In this document: one piece after another, positions 1-6,240 of the stretch
How the letters are laid out: each line of letters starts with the position of its first letter
How positions within the stretch are numbered: position 1 is the first letter of the stretch
Source: a virus
Length of the DNA: 22,393 bases
Direction: 5' to 3' (one strand)
Virus record (IMG/VR): IMGVR_UViG_3300049791_000019
Location: 1 to 22,393 of that record
Notes under the pieces: model-generated
Database searches by the model: none
Told to the model about the DNA's origin: nothing
What the model saw: the letters and a program-made list of their open reading frames with translations, nothing else
Made by a program: the position numbers and the translations under genes

Positions 1-48
1 TACTAGATCGTCTGGCAGGCTTTCGGTTACTGGGGTCCAAGTGGTCAT
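1..48 (-). CDS. DUF551-like phage protein, 5' end only
   Basis: Only the first 16 codons are in the window, reading MTTWTPVTESLPDDLV. The pattern of a tryptophan followed a few residues later by a leucine-proline pair is the N-terminal signature of DUF551-type small phage proteins, whose function is unknown. The ATG at 48 is preceded by GGAG with 8 nt spacing, which supports this start. It is the last visible gene of the leftward operon. The family call rests on 16 residues, so it is tentative; the start itself is better supported. Confidence 0.5.
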   Translation of the reverse strand, partial: MTTWTPVTESLPDDLV

Positions 49-81
49 TTTGGCAACTCCGTTTTAGGCCTGAATGGCGCG

Positions 82-201
82 CTACTCGGCTTCGGAAGTT
101 CTGATGGTCCGCCAACCTGAAACGACTTTGGTGTCGAGTAGTACAGTTCTGATTTCCAGTTGTTCATCTTGCGTGGCGCTGTTTTGATCATGCTCTAACA
201 T
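82..201 (-). CDS. possible small protein, 39 aa
   Basis: A short open frame beginning with ATG at 201 overlaps the end of the preceding gene by 14 nt and leaves 33 nt before the next start. The product is acidic at first and basic at its end, with no membrane segment or recognisable motif. A GTG at 270 would extend it upstream to 62 aa, but that would overlap the neighbour by 83 nt. Neither start has a good ribosome-binding site. It is kept because the operon otherwise has almost no non-coding DNA. Confidence 0.3.
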   Translation of the reverse strand: MLEHDQNSATQDEQLEIRTVLLDTKVVSGWRTIRTSEAE

Positions 202-460
202 CCAGACAAGAAACTTCAGTATCAAAGTTTTCAGATTTATAGGCACTAACAGTGATGTACTTTCGCGCACCTGCCAGCATCGCTTTCAATTTGTGGCCGG
301 TTGCAAAGCCCAGTGGCTTGCCGCCGAATTCAATTATCTCGCGCTTTTCCAGCGATTCAAGTTTGGCTAGTAACTCAGACAGCTCAGCAGTTGAAACTTC
401 CAGAGTCTTTGCGCCTTGATGTTGGGCGCGGTGGAGTTCGGCTAGGAGGAAGGTGTTCAT
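188..460 (-). CDS. conserved hypothetical phage protein, 90 aa
   Basis: Start ATG at 460 is chosen because GAGG lies 9 nt upstream; an in-frame ATG at 490 has no such site. Residues 1-45 are leucine- and glutamate-rich and probably helical. The C-terminal half contains KPLGFATGHKLKAMLAG followed by an ITVS segment and a KSENF motif, a layout that resembles small uncharacterised proteins in Pseudomonas phages (recollection, not searched). No enzymatic motif is seen. It lies 26 nt downstream of the helix-turn-helix gene. Confidence 0.7.
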   Translation of the reverse strand: MNTFLLAELHRAQHQGAKTLEVSTAELSELLAKLESLEKREIIEFGGKPLGFATGHKLKAMLAGARKYITVSAYKSENFDTEVSCLDVRA

Positions 461-486
461 GTTAAAAAACCTCGCTAAGAAATAAA

Positions 487-795
487 TCATTTGCCATTCA
501 ATTTCTTCTGCAACTGCCGCTCAGAAAACCCGATCTTGGCAGCGATCACCCGCCAGCAAAGTCCGTCCGCCTTCATCTCGCGCACCAGATCCATATACTC
601 ATCAGTGATCTGTGTCTTCCTGCCTGGCCCGCCAAGATCGACGCCAGCCTCATGCAGACGCCTATGCACGCATGATCTGTGGAATCCAAGCTTTTCGCCT
701 ATCGCACCAGTCGAATAACCTCTGGCAAACAAAGCCTTCATTTCGTCTATGAACTCAGTTCCAAGCTTCACTCTTTCTTCGCATTCACTTTCCAT
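487..795 (-). CDS. double helix-turn-helix protein, paralogue 1
   Basis: A 102 aa protein with two predicted helix-turn-helix units. The first, around residues 17-45, has RGYST, IGEKLG and a basic VHRRL helix. The second is at the C terminus and has IAAKIGFSERQLQKKL. This suggests a sequence-specific DNA-binding protein, perhaps a regulator or homing-like recognition module without a nuclease. It aligns without gaps over 85 residues with the next upstream gene, with about 41 identities by my count, so the two are tandem duplicates. ATG at 795 is chosen because GAGG lies 7 nt upstream; ATG at 801 is possible but too close to that site. It overlaps the upstream gene by 11 nt. Confidence 0.8.
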   Translation of the reverse strand: MESECEERVKLGTEFIDEMKALFARGYSTGAIGEKLGFHRSCVHRRLHEAGVDLGGPGRKTQITDEYMDLVREMKADGLCWRVIAAKIGFSERQLQKKLNGK

Positions 796-1057
796 ATACA
801 TACCTCTGGAGTTGTCGAGCGGAGAATCCAATTTCATCGCTTATTTCAATCCAGCCTTTTCCAGCATCAAGCATCTGCCTGATCAATACTGCATAATTAT
901 TAGCAGATGCCTTTTTGTTATTCGGCCAATTTGTATCTATCCCAGCAGACATAAGATGGCGGCGAACTGTTTCCTTGCTGATTCCTAGTTTCTCGCCGAT
1001 ATGCCTAGTCGAATAGCCGCGACTAAACAGGTCTTTCATTTCTTCAACACTATGCAT
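785..1057 (-). CDS. double helix-turn-helix protein, paralogue 2
   Basis: A 90 aa protein with the same two-unit architecture as its downstream neighbour. The first unit contains RGYSTRHIGEKLG and VRRHL, and the C-terminal unit contains IGFSARQLQR. The segment after the first unit, AGID, matches AGVD in the paralogue. The likely role is DNA binding; the target is unknown. ATG at 1057 follows GAGG with 8 nt spacing. The variable parts (recognition-helix positions after IGEKLG, and the linker) differ between the copies, as expected if they now bind different sites. Confidence 0.8.
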   Translation of the reverse strand: MHSVEEMKDLFSRGYSTRHIGEKLGISKETVRRHLMSAGIDTNWPNNKKASANNYAVLIRQMLDAGKGWIEISDEIGFSARQLQRYVYGK

Positions 1058-1182
1058 TTGTTAAACCTCGTTACTCGATCCATTGCAACCCAGTGGCCAA
1101 CTCCGAAACATGCGCCGATCTTGCGCCATGAAAGTCCTAATTCGCGGAACAGTGCGGCCTCTTCGATTTGGTTTGGTTTCAT
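1036..1182 (-). CDS. mini helix-turn-helix protein, 48 aa
   Basis: A short gene fills the space between the cupin and the duplicated helix-turn-helix genes. It starts at ATG 1182, overlapping the cupin stop as ATGA, and ends 22 nt inside the next gene. The product begins MKPNQIEEAALFRELGLSW and continues RKIGACFGVGHWVAM. This reads as a single helix-turn-helix (ELGLSWRKIGACFGV), the same idea as the repeated units next to it. Coding is supported by the overlap and the lack of any gap, but the ribosome-binding site is weak, so translational coupling to the cupin is likely. Confidence 0.65.
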   Translation of the reverse strand: MKPNQIEEAALFRELGLSWRKIGACFGVGHWVAMDRVTRFNKCIVLKK

Positions 1183-1706
1183 TTATAAAGCCCGAGATAT
1201 GTGCGCCATTGAACTTTCAGGCCGTCAACCAAGAAACCCCAAGTCCCTTGGTATGGACCGCTAATGAATAGCGTCCACACACCATCAGGCGGAACATATG
1301 TGATGCGGTGATATTCACCAAAGCGCAATCTTGCGGTATCTCCGGGCCTGCGATGAAATCTCTCGGTCTCGAAAAAGAATGGATTGCCGGTCAATCTCTG
1401 CTCTGTATATGCGCCATGCAGAATGATAGTTCTGGCATTCCATGGATGGTCATGCAGATGGCGATCTTGATCTGGCAGGCGGATCCAGTGGATGCGGATA
1501 CTCCACGGGAACCACTTGTACTTTGAGCCCATCTGTTGGCCGTCGATGCTCTCATATCGATTGAATAGCCAATATCGCTCCATGTAGACCAGCCCATCTT
1601 TCACGATTGGCGAGTATGGAGTTTTCATTGCTCTATCGACTAGCCATCTTGTAATGGCCGGTCTTGATATGATCCGCGCAATCAACTGCCAGGATTTATT
1701 GATCAT
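1179..1706 (-). CDS. cupin-fold protein, 175 aa
   Basis: The central part carries a cupin-type metal site: RHLHDHPWN with His83, His85 and His87, then ILHGAY (residues 96-100), and a second-motif His133 in RFGEYHRI. Two-motif cupins bind a metal and act as dioxygenases, isomerases or sugar-binding proteins. The substrate here cannot be read from sequence. Proteins with a similar LHDHPW motif occur in phages (recollection). ATG at 1706 follows GGAGGG with a short spacer; it sits 1 nt after the stop of the depolymerase-like gene, so the two are co-translated. An in-frame upstream ATG would overlap that gene and is less likely. Confidence 0.75.
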   Translation of the reverse strand: MINKSWQLIARIISRPAITRWLVDRAMKTPYSPIVKDGLVYMERYWLFNRYESIDGQQMGSKYKWFPWSIRIHWIRLPDQDRHLHDHPWNARTIILHGAYTEQRLTGNPFFFETERFHRRPGDTARLRFGEYHRITYVPPDGVWTLFISGPYQGTWGFLVDGLKVQWRTYLGLYK

Positions 1707-1707
1707 G

Positions 1708-2508
1708 TTAGCCCTCCAGAAACCCCGTAATAATATTCGCCGCAACTTCAGCCTTGGTCAGCAGAAACAAATGCCCATCGTCAAATACATGCAGATCAGA
1801 ATTAGGAATCCATCTGGCTAGATTCTCGGTATTAACTATTTTTATCAGCGGATCATCAGAGCCAGATAAAATTAGTGTCTGCTGCTTGATCTTGTGCAAC
1901 CAATGAATTGACGTCCAACCCCACACCGCGCCAGTCTGGTAGTAGTAACCAAGGCCGCCAGAAGACTGCATCTTTGCGGCATGCGAGATGCAAAGGTCTC
2001 TATTGGTTCTGAATTCGCCACCATAAATCTCTGGAGCTATTTCAGCAGCGTAGTTAGGATCGATGTAACGCTTAGGACTAGCCATCAACGCCAACACTCT
2101 GAGGCTAGGCGGAACCATTGCGACTCCGCATGACGTGGCTGCCAGGATCAATCGCCGGCAGTGAGTCGGATGATCGTAGGCGAACTGCTGCGCCAAAAAT
2201 CCGCCCCAACTAAGACCGATTACGTCGACCTGAGCATGCCCAAGATGATCGAGCATCTTGGTTGCCAATCTCGCCAAGCAACTAAACCTATACGGCAGCA
2301 CTGGCGTAGGCGAGCCGCCGACACCAGGCACGTCGAAGGCTATGATCCCCTGTTCAGGATCAAGCTTCTCGGCGAATGGCAGTACCAGTTCGAGGCTGGC
2401 GCCTATGCCATTGAAGATAAGCAACGGTGGCTTGGATTGGTTTCCTTGGCGCGTGGCGATTCGAAGTGATTGGCTTCCGATTGTTATTGTTTTGAAGGTG
2501 AATGTCAC
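1708..2508 (-). CDS. phaZ: PhaZ-like intracellular polyhydroxyalkanoate depolymerase (alpha/beta hydrolase)
   Basis: A 266 aa alpha/beta hydrolase with a complete catalytic triad: nucleophile Ser100 in GLSWGG, Asp219 in SGSDDPLI and His246 in DDGHLFLL. The oxyanion-hole region LLIFNGIGASLELV (29-42), IAFDVPGVGGSPTP (56-69), MASPKRY and WTSIHWLHKI match, from memory, the medium-chain-length PHA depolymerase PhaZ of Pseudomonas, whose triad is Ser102-Asp221-His248; spacing here is identical. That enzyme attacks intracellular storage granules and releases 3-hydroxyalkanoic acids. The start is GTG at 2508: it overlaps the upstream stop as GTGA and has AAGGAG 8 nt before it. Length is near the usual 283 aa. 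Finding it in a phage operon is unusual. A related alpha/beta hydrolase with another ester substrate is the main alternative. Confidence 0.85.
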   Translation of the reverse strand: MTFTFKTITIGSQSLRIATRQGNQSKPPLLIFNGIGASLELVLPFAEKLDPEQGIIAFDVPGVGGSPTPVLPYRFSCLARLATKMLDHLGHAQVDVIGLSWGGFLAQQFAYDHPTHCRRLILAATSCGVAMVPPSLRVLALMASPKRYIDPNYAAEIAPEIYGGEFRTNRDLCISHAAKMQSSGGLGYYYQTGAVWGWTSIHWLHKIKQQTLILSGSDDPLIKIVNTENLARWIPNSDLHVFDDGHLFLLTKAEVAANIITGFLEG

Positions 2509-3176
2509 GGGTTCAGCTCCTTGAGCTTGTCGCCAGAAACCAATGCGGTGTATGCCGCCCATGCGTCGTCGCGATTAGCAAACGCTGTGACGATCTTGTA
2601 CTTGCAGTTTCCAGTTTCGAGCGTGATGAACCCCTTAGCAAGCGGCGATACCGGCGCGGGCTGCTCGGTGTAGACCGGCACACAAAACCGATCGTCTTTT
2701 TCGAATTTGCATCCGATTCGACCAGTGCCGCCCGAGGCTCTCATCGCTTTGGATATACCGATCATGCCGAATGTCGTAAAGCAGAACGGCTCACCCTGCC
2801 CACTCTTCAGCCGCTCGATTTCAGCGCGCAACTCATCCTGCTTTTCAATTGCAGCCTTGTAGGCGATGGCGTCGTTCTTTTGTTCGCGCTCCAGCCGTGC
2901 GATGGTGGCTTTAGCTGTTTCCAGTTCAGCTTGTGCAATCGAGACATCTGCGGCGCATTTCACTGCGTTGAAGTCAGGAACTGGGAAGCCTGCCATTCGA
3001 TGCTCAAGCATCAGCCAAACAAAGTTGTACTCCGGCCAATCCTTCTCGACCACGACGCAATCCACGCGGGCCCGGTCGAATTTCTCCAGCAGCGACGGAA
3101 CTAGCGTCCATTGCTGATTGGTCAGCTTTTTGTATTTGATAACCGCGTAACGATCTTCGCGTTCGAATTCACTCAT
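2505..3176 (-). CDS. hypothetical phage protein with central coiled coil, 223 aa
   Basis: The N-terminal part (RYAVIKYKKLTNQQ, then a VVEKDWPEYNFVWLMLE stretch) resembles uncharacterised Pseudomonas phage proteins. Residues about 78-125 are rich in Ala, Glu, Lys and Leu and probably form a coiled coil. The C-terminal part contains PVYTEQPAPVSPLAKG and ends with an Ala-rich helix. No catalytic motif is visible. ATG at 3176 has AGGTGA 6 nt upstream and overlaps the previous gene by 8 nt. The stop overlaps the GTG of the PhaZ-like gene, so both are made from one transcript. Confidence 0.75.
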   Translation of the reverse strand: MSEFEREDRYAVIKYKKLTNQQWTLVPSLLEKFDRARVDCVVVEKDWPEYNFVWLMLEHRMAGFPVPDFNAVKCAADVSIAQAELETAKATIARLEREQKNDAIAYKAAIEKQDELRAEIERLKSGQGEPFCFTTFGMIGISKAMRASGGTGRIGCKFEKDDRFCVPVYTEQPAPVSPLAKGFITLETGNCKYKIVTAFANRDDAWAAYTALVSGDKLKELNP

Positions 3177-3582
3177 GGCCGATCACCTTTTCTACTGAGT
3201 TGTGCCATTCATCGCTTGCGCCGTTAACCATGCCGCGAGCCTGACCAAGCAGAATTTTGAGCGTGGCGATGGTGGCTTGCAGTTCGGCGAGTTCGGGCGG
3301 GGCGGCGTACAAGGGTTGAAAGTCTTTTACCCGGCCATCGTCGAACAGGAACTGCGCAGGCTTTTCGCGATCAATTTCGTCTCTCCAGTTTTCAGGTCCA
3401 GCGGAGGTCACGCAACCAGCGAACCGAAACGAATAGGCAAAAGGCTGGCGCTCGACGACAGGGGCGGCGAGTAGGGCGCGCAGCTCATCCGCAATACTCC
3501 ATCCCATGGATTCCGCGCAGCGCTCCAGATGCTTGAGCATCCCGCGTGACACTTCAATTTTACTGCTCATTCGCTTGCTCAT
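3169..3582 (-). CDS. hypothetical phage protein, Ea22-like style, 137 aa
   Basis: The N terminus is helical (SRGMLKHLERCAESMGW). The middle has a FLFDDGRVKDFQPLYAAPP segment, and the C-terminal third is a helix starting ELAELQATIATL. A QPLYAAPP-type motif before a coiled coil is common in early-region phage proteins of the Ea22/Eaa type, whose functions are not established. The start at 3582 overlaps the upstream stop as ATGA. A second ATG at 3570 is also possible. The family link is only by resemblance. Confidence 0.7.
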   Translation of the reverse strand: MSKRMSSKIEVSRGMLKHLERCAESMGWSIADELRALLAAPVVERQPFAYSFRFAGCVTSAGPENWRDEIDREKPAQFLFDDGRVKDFQPLYAAPPELAELQATIATLKILLGQARGMVNGASDEWHNSVEKVIGHE

Positions 3583-4142
3583 TTCCGCGATACCCCTTCG
3601 TCTAGGCGTAGATCGCTACCGACGCGCTCTGAAACTTCGTTGAACTTCATCGCTACAGCTTGCCCAAGGTCGATGCCATAGCGAGCGGCCAACAAATCCG
3701 CGTATGTCACAACGTCTGCAAGTTCTTTGGCCAAGGCTAGAACGCGTTCATCGGTCAGGCCATCGCGATCAATCTTCTTGACTACGTTGCAAGCCTCGCC
3801 ACATTCGCCAGCCATTGCGTTACCCCACCACGGTCCGTCTTTTGACTCCAGCGGGAAGAATGCCTCGTTGCAACGCTGTTCACTGATTTTGCGGAGGTCC
3901 TTGAATGACAGCTGCGAGCGCTTTGGCCCGTAGCGAATATCCTGTTGGCGCTGCTGGTCATCCCATGTTGCAAGGTCTTCACAGTCCGGTTCATAAAACG
4001 GTTCGCTGATGAACGTGCAGCCGCCCATGCATTGATCCCCGTGCCAACCACCAGCGTGTCGACCAGTGAGTTTCGCAAGTGCCGTAGAGCCGCCACCGTA
4101 ACGCACGACGTCGCCTATTTTTGGGTTACTCATTGTTCTCAT
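3579..4142 (-). CDS. MazG-like nucleotide pyrophosphohydrolase with N-terminal extension
   Basis: Residues about 78-178 form a MazG-type all-alpha domain with the metal-binding pattern ExxE (Glu113, Glu116 in AGECGEACN) and ExxD (Glu140, Asp143 in KELADVVTYADLL). Such enzymes hydrolyse (d)NTPs to the monophosphate and pyrophosphate; in phages they may adjust nucleotide pools or ppGpp-related starvation signals. Residues 1-70 form an extra domain beginning NPKIGDVVRYGGG with Cys38, Cys42 and a nearby Cys54, typical of small phage proteins that are sometimes separate genes. Start ATG 4142 overlaps the previous stop as ATGA. Two other ATGs (4133 and, further upstream, 4190) are less well placed. 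Confidence 0.85.
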   Translation of the reverse strand: MRTMSNPKIGDVVRYGGGSTALAKLTGRHAGGWHGDQCMGGCTFISEPFYEPDCEDLATWDDQQRQQDIRYGPKRSQLSFKDLRKISEQRCNEAFFPLESKDGPWWGNAMAGECGEACNVVKKIDRDGLTDERVLALAKELADVVTYADLLAARYGIDLGQAVAMKFNEVSERVGSDLRLDEGVSRK

Positions 4143-4513
4143 GATTCGCTTACTCCCGATTCGGTGGGCATCGTCAGCTTGGCGACACATGCATCACGAT
4201 CCTTTTCGCTGCTGTAGCCGTTGGGGTTGTTCTGGCCATCGCCATATCCCCATTCGTATGCATCCTTGACGGATTGGTCTATTCGATCCTGATAAGCCTT
4301 GATCGTCTCAGCTTGGTTCGCATTCCGCTGCTCGGCGGCGGTCAGCTTGTCGTGCTGTTCAGATATGTGAACTTGCGCGTTGTATTCGTTGGTGAGCGAT
4401 GTGGCCAGCTCTTCCATCATCGCATCCTCGCGGGCCAGTGCGGCTTCGTAGTCCACCGAATAGATGTACTCGCCTGCCGCGCCTTTGAATCGATACCGAT
4501 TCACTTCACTCAT
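4139..4513 (-). CDS. hypothetical protein with coiled coil, 124 aa
   Basis: Starts MSEVNRYRFKGAAGEYIYSV, continues with a long predicted helix rich in Glu, Gln and Ala (about residues 22-80), and ends in a Gly- and Asn-rich segment (WGYGDGQNNPNGYSSEKD). No domain is recognised. The start at 4513 overlaps the upstream stop as ATGA and follows AAGGAGGG, one of the strongest ribosome-binding sites in the arm, so it may be well expressed. Confidence 0.7.
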   Translation of the reverse strand: MSEVNRYRFKGAAGEYIYSVDYEAALAREDAMMEELATSLTNEYNAQVHISEQHDKLTAAEQRNANQAETIKAYQDRIDQSVKDAYEWGYGDGQNNPNGYSSEKDRDACVAKLTMPTESGVSES

Positions 4514-5160
4514 AACCCACCCTCCTTAGCCGGCCTTCCACCTTTCCCACGCGGAATACCCAATTTGTATTTTTTGCTTGCCGCAGTCACCGCAACAAAC
4601 GACGAATGACAGTATTTGCAGATCGGCCAGGTTCCGACCATGCCTGCTGCCAGCGCTTCACGGATCTTTGCCACCAACGCCAACTCATTATCCAGCTTCT
4701 GCACATCACGCTCGCGCTTATGGAATTTGTCGGCACACGGATCATCGGCGAAATTCTCACGCAGAAGTCGCCAGACTCGATCAGGACTGCACTTCAATTC
4801 TTTGGCTAGGAACGTGGTGTGCGGCGCGGTATCCAGAAGCGTCTGTAGCAGCGCTACGGCCTCGGCATCACCATTGCGAACCTGATAGTGGAGCTTGCCG
4901 GCCTTGCGCTTGGCGTAGGCTTTCAGCTCGCTCTGCGTGAAGTTGTTGCTTTTGTTCGTGACCAGATTAGTACCAAATGGAATAGACTGTGCTGCACTAG
5001 CACCAGCCGGAACTACCGTGATCTTGCCGCTGTTCTTTTGGAACTCGGCGATCTTCTGCTCGATCTCCAGGCGGATGCGTTCACGCGGACAAATCACAAC
5101 GCCTGACCAGTCATCAGCGCTGATCATGTCCTCAATGTCTTCCTCGATAAATATTGTCAT
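4510..5160 (-). CDS. putative DNA-binding protein with zinc-knuckle-like CxxC
   Basis: A 216 aa protein. An acidic N terminus is followed by a Pro- and Ala-rich linker. A helix-turn-helix-like segment lies near residues 110-135 (TTFLAKELKCSPDRVWRLL). A CKYCHSSF motif lies near residue 180, and the tail is very basic (KKYKLGIPRGKGGRPAKEGG). The combination suggests nucleic-acid binding. ATG 5160 has GAGAGGTG upstream. It heads a run of overlapping genes down to the helix-turn-helix cluster. No named family is recognised; resemblance to Pseudomonas phage hypotheticals is from memory. Confidence 0.75.
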   Translation of the reverse strand: MTIFIEEDIEDMISADDWSGVVICPRERIRLEIEQKIAEFQKNSGKITVVPAGASAAQSIPFGTNLVTNKSNNFTQSELKAYAKRKAGKLHYQVRNGDAEAVALLQTLLDTAPHTTFLAKELKCSPDRVWRLLRENFADDPCADKFHKRERDVQKLDNELALVAKIREALAAGMVGTWPICKYCHSSFVAVTAASKKYKLGIPRGKGGRPAKEGGL

Positions 5161-5185
5161 GCTGCACCTCTCAGGGCTTTATTAT

Positions 5186-5410
5186 TTATGAGACGCCATC
5201 TTCGACTGCTGTATAGGAGACTTCGAAAATCAGGAACGAACGATCTTCGAAATAGTAGATATGCTTGCTCTGTCCATGAGGAACATCGCGGCGCGCAAAG
5301 GATGCCACTGCTGCCCGATAAGGATCTGATGAACGGCAGATTGATTGCGCGATGGTCAGCTGGCCTGGCTCGACCGCTGAAGAGCTGTTCTTGCGGCGAT
5401 CATTGGTCAT
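5186..5410 (-). CDS. hypothetical protein, 74 aa
   Basis: An open frame starting at ATG 5410, overlapping the end of the upstream 55 aa gene by 11 nt. The first 28 residues are polar. The rest (DPYRAAVASFARRDVPHGQ, then a hydrophobic FLIFEVSYTAV strand near the C terminus) looks like a folded small domain. The ribosome-binding site, AAGG about 11 nt upstream, is modest. No function can be assigned. Confidence 0.55.
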   Translation of the reverse strand: MTNDRRKNSSSAVEPGQLTIAQSICRSSDPYRAAVASFARRDVPHGQSKHIYYFEDRSFLIFEVSYTAVEDGVS

Positions 5411-5567
5411 TGCGACTAGCCTTCATGATTGCTGCTTTGACTTTGATAGCTGCGTACTTGCGGCGGCTGTCGTCTTCGAATGCTATGACGGGGATTGGCT
5501 TGCCATCGACAACCCAGAAGCCCGGCATCCATGGTTGATTGGCGTCTAACGTTTTGTTTGGCTTCAT
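5400..5567 (-). CDS. small phage protein, 55 aa
   Basis: A gene of 55 codons starting at ATG 5567 behind a G-rich GGGGGA site, ending inside the next gene. It reads MKPNKTLDANQPWMPGFWV, then DGKPIPVIAFEDDSRRKYAA and a basic helical tail. Composition and codon use look like real coding sequence: there are strand-like VIAF and WVVDGK segments and an amphipathic C-terminal helix. It fills what would otherwise be a gap between 5410 and 5582. Function unknown. Confidence 0.65.
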   Translation of the reverse strand: MKPNKTLDANQPWMPGFWVVDGKPIPVIAFEDDSRRKYAAIKVKAAIMKASRNDQ

Positions 5568-5581
5568 GAAATCCCCCTAGA

Positions 5582-5737
5582 TCACTGATCGCTAAGACGA
5601 CGGCCTTTGCTGGTTCGCTTCTCACGTCGCGCATCAACAACTTCCGAACTGAAACGCCACATCAGATAGCCTGCGCCGAGGATAGCCGCGCCGATGATCA
5701 TCCCGAGAACTGCCAGTGGAATCAGTTGTTCAACCAT
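5582..5737 (-). CDS. single-pass membrane mini-protein, 51 aa
   Basis: Starts at ATG 5737, two bases after the upstream stop. Residues 3-26 (EQLIPLAVLGMIIGAAILGAG) form one transmembrane helix with small residues and Gly; the rest is strongly basic (DARREKRTSKGRR), so the C terminus should be cytoplasmic by the positive-inside rule. Such proteins in phage early regions may act at the host envelope (superinfection exclusion, lysis control), but nothing specific is visible. A longer 89 aa frame exists from 5851 but would swallow the preceding gene. Confidence 0.6.
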   Translation of the reverse strand: MVEQLIPLAVLGMIIGAAILGAGYLMWRFSSEVVDARREKRTSKGRRLSDQ

Positions 5738-5738
5738 T

Positions 5739-5894
5739 TCAGTAATGCTCCGGCAGTTTCCAGTAGGCGACTTCAGATTCGTCGGCGATGTGTCCGGCTG
5801 GCGCTTCTGAGCTGAAATAGTGGTGAATGGCTTTTGGCTTTGCGCAATCAATCCTGCGACTCATGAATACGACGAACATCGAGAGTGCGAACAT
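5739..5894 (-). CDS. small protein with hydrophobic N terminus, 51 aa
   Basis: Starts at ATG 5894 with GGAG 8 nt upstream; the start lies 1 nt after the upstream stop codon. The first 11 residues (MFALSMFVVFM) are hydrophobic but short and followed by two arginines. The remainder is polar and ends with a Trp-containing EVAYWKLPEHY segment. It could be a short membrane-anchored or exported peptide. Function unknown. Good ribosome-binding site and perfect packing between neighbours support coding. Confidence 0.6.
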   Translation of the reverse strand: MFALSMFVVFMSRRIDCAKPKAIHHYFSSEAPAGHIADESEVAYWKLPEHY

Positions 5895-5895
5895 T

Positions 5896-5985
5896 TCAAA
5901 TTCTCCAAGCTATGTAGGCGGTGACAAAAACTGTCAGGCCACCAAGGATGATGAGAGTGATCATTTGCATGTCAAAAGCATTCAT
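5896..5985 (-). CDS. tiny membrane protein, 29 aa
   Basis: A 29-codon gene starting at ATG 5985, overlapping the upstream stop as ATGA, with AGGTG 6 nt before the start. Residues 8-26 (MITLIILGGLTVFVTAYIA) are a clear transmembrane helix. It is the second of four small overlapping genes downstream of the promoter near 6198. No function is known. Confidence 0.6.
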   Translation of the reverse strand: MNAFDMQMITLIILGGLTVFVTAYIAWRI

Positions 5986-6137
5986 GGCGCACCTACGGAT
6001 TTCATCGCAGCCATGCTGAGCCAGAAGATCTGCATGTCAGAGTGGAATTTGATCAGCCATGCATCGCCGCTGTATTGAGCTGCGCGAGCTAGCTTGCTGG
6101 ATCGATTGGCTTTGGCTTCGTACGCTTCCCTGGTCAT
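5982..6137 (-). CDS. first gene of a micro-operon, 51 aa
   Basis: Starts at ATG 6137 behind GGAG with 7 nt spacing, about 33 nt downstream of a strong promoter -10 box. The product is basic and helical at first (MTREAYEAKANRSSKLARAA) and then amphipathic with Trp and Met (AWLIKFHSDMQIFWLSM). It may lie at a membrane surface. It ends in GAP-stop, the recurring junction type of this operon. Function unknown. Confidence 0.65.
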   Translation of the reverse strand: MTREAYEAKANRSSKLARAAQYSGDAWLIKFHSDMQIFWLSMAAMKSVGAP

Positions 6138-6169
6138 GTCGTTGCTCCGTTTTTCATTTCGATAGCGAG

Positions 6170-6198
6170 ACTATATCCATGCCGAAATGTTGCGTCAA
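6170..6198 (-). promoter_or_regulatory. sigma70-type promoter for the 6137-to-left operon
   Basis: Reading the - strand, TTGACG (6193-6198) and TATAGT (6170-6175) are separated by exactly 17 nt. This is the best match to the sigma70 consensus in the window. It lies just upstream of the first small gene and downstream of a terminator, so it should drive the leftward block that contains MazG, PhaZ-like and cupin genes. Confidence 0.75.
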
Positions 6199-6240
6199 CA
6201 GTTTACCGATATTATTTTGACGAAATATTTTTAGGTGGAT

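Noticed and set aside
2502-3104. 200-codon + strand frame
   Set aside because: Opposite the coiled-coil gene that is joined to neighbours by short overlaps on both sides.
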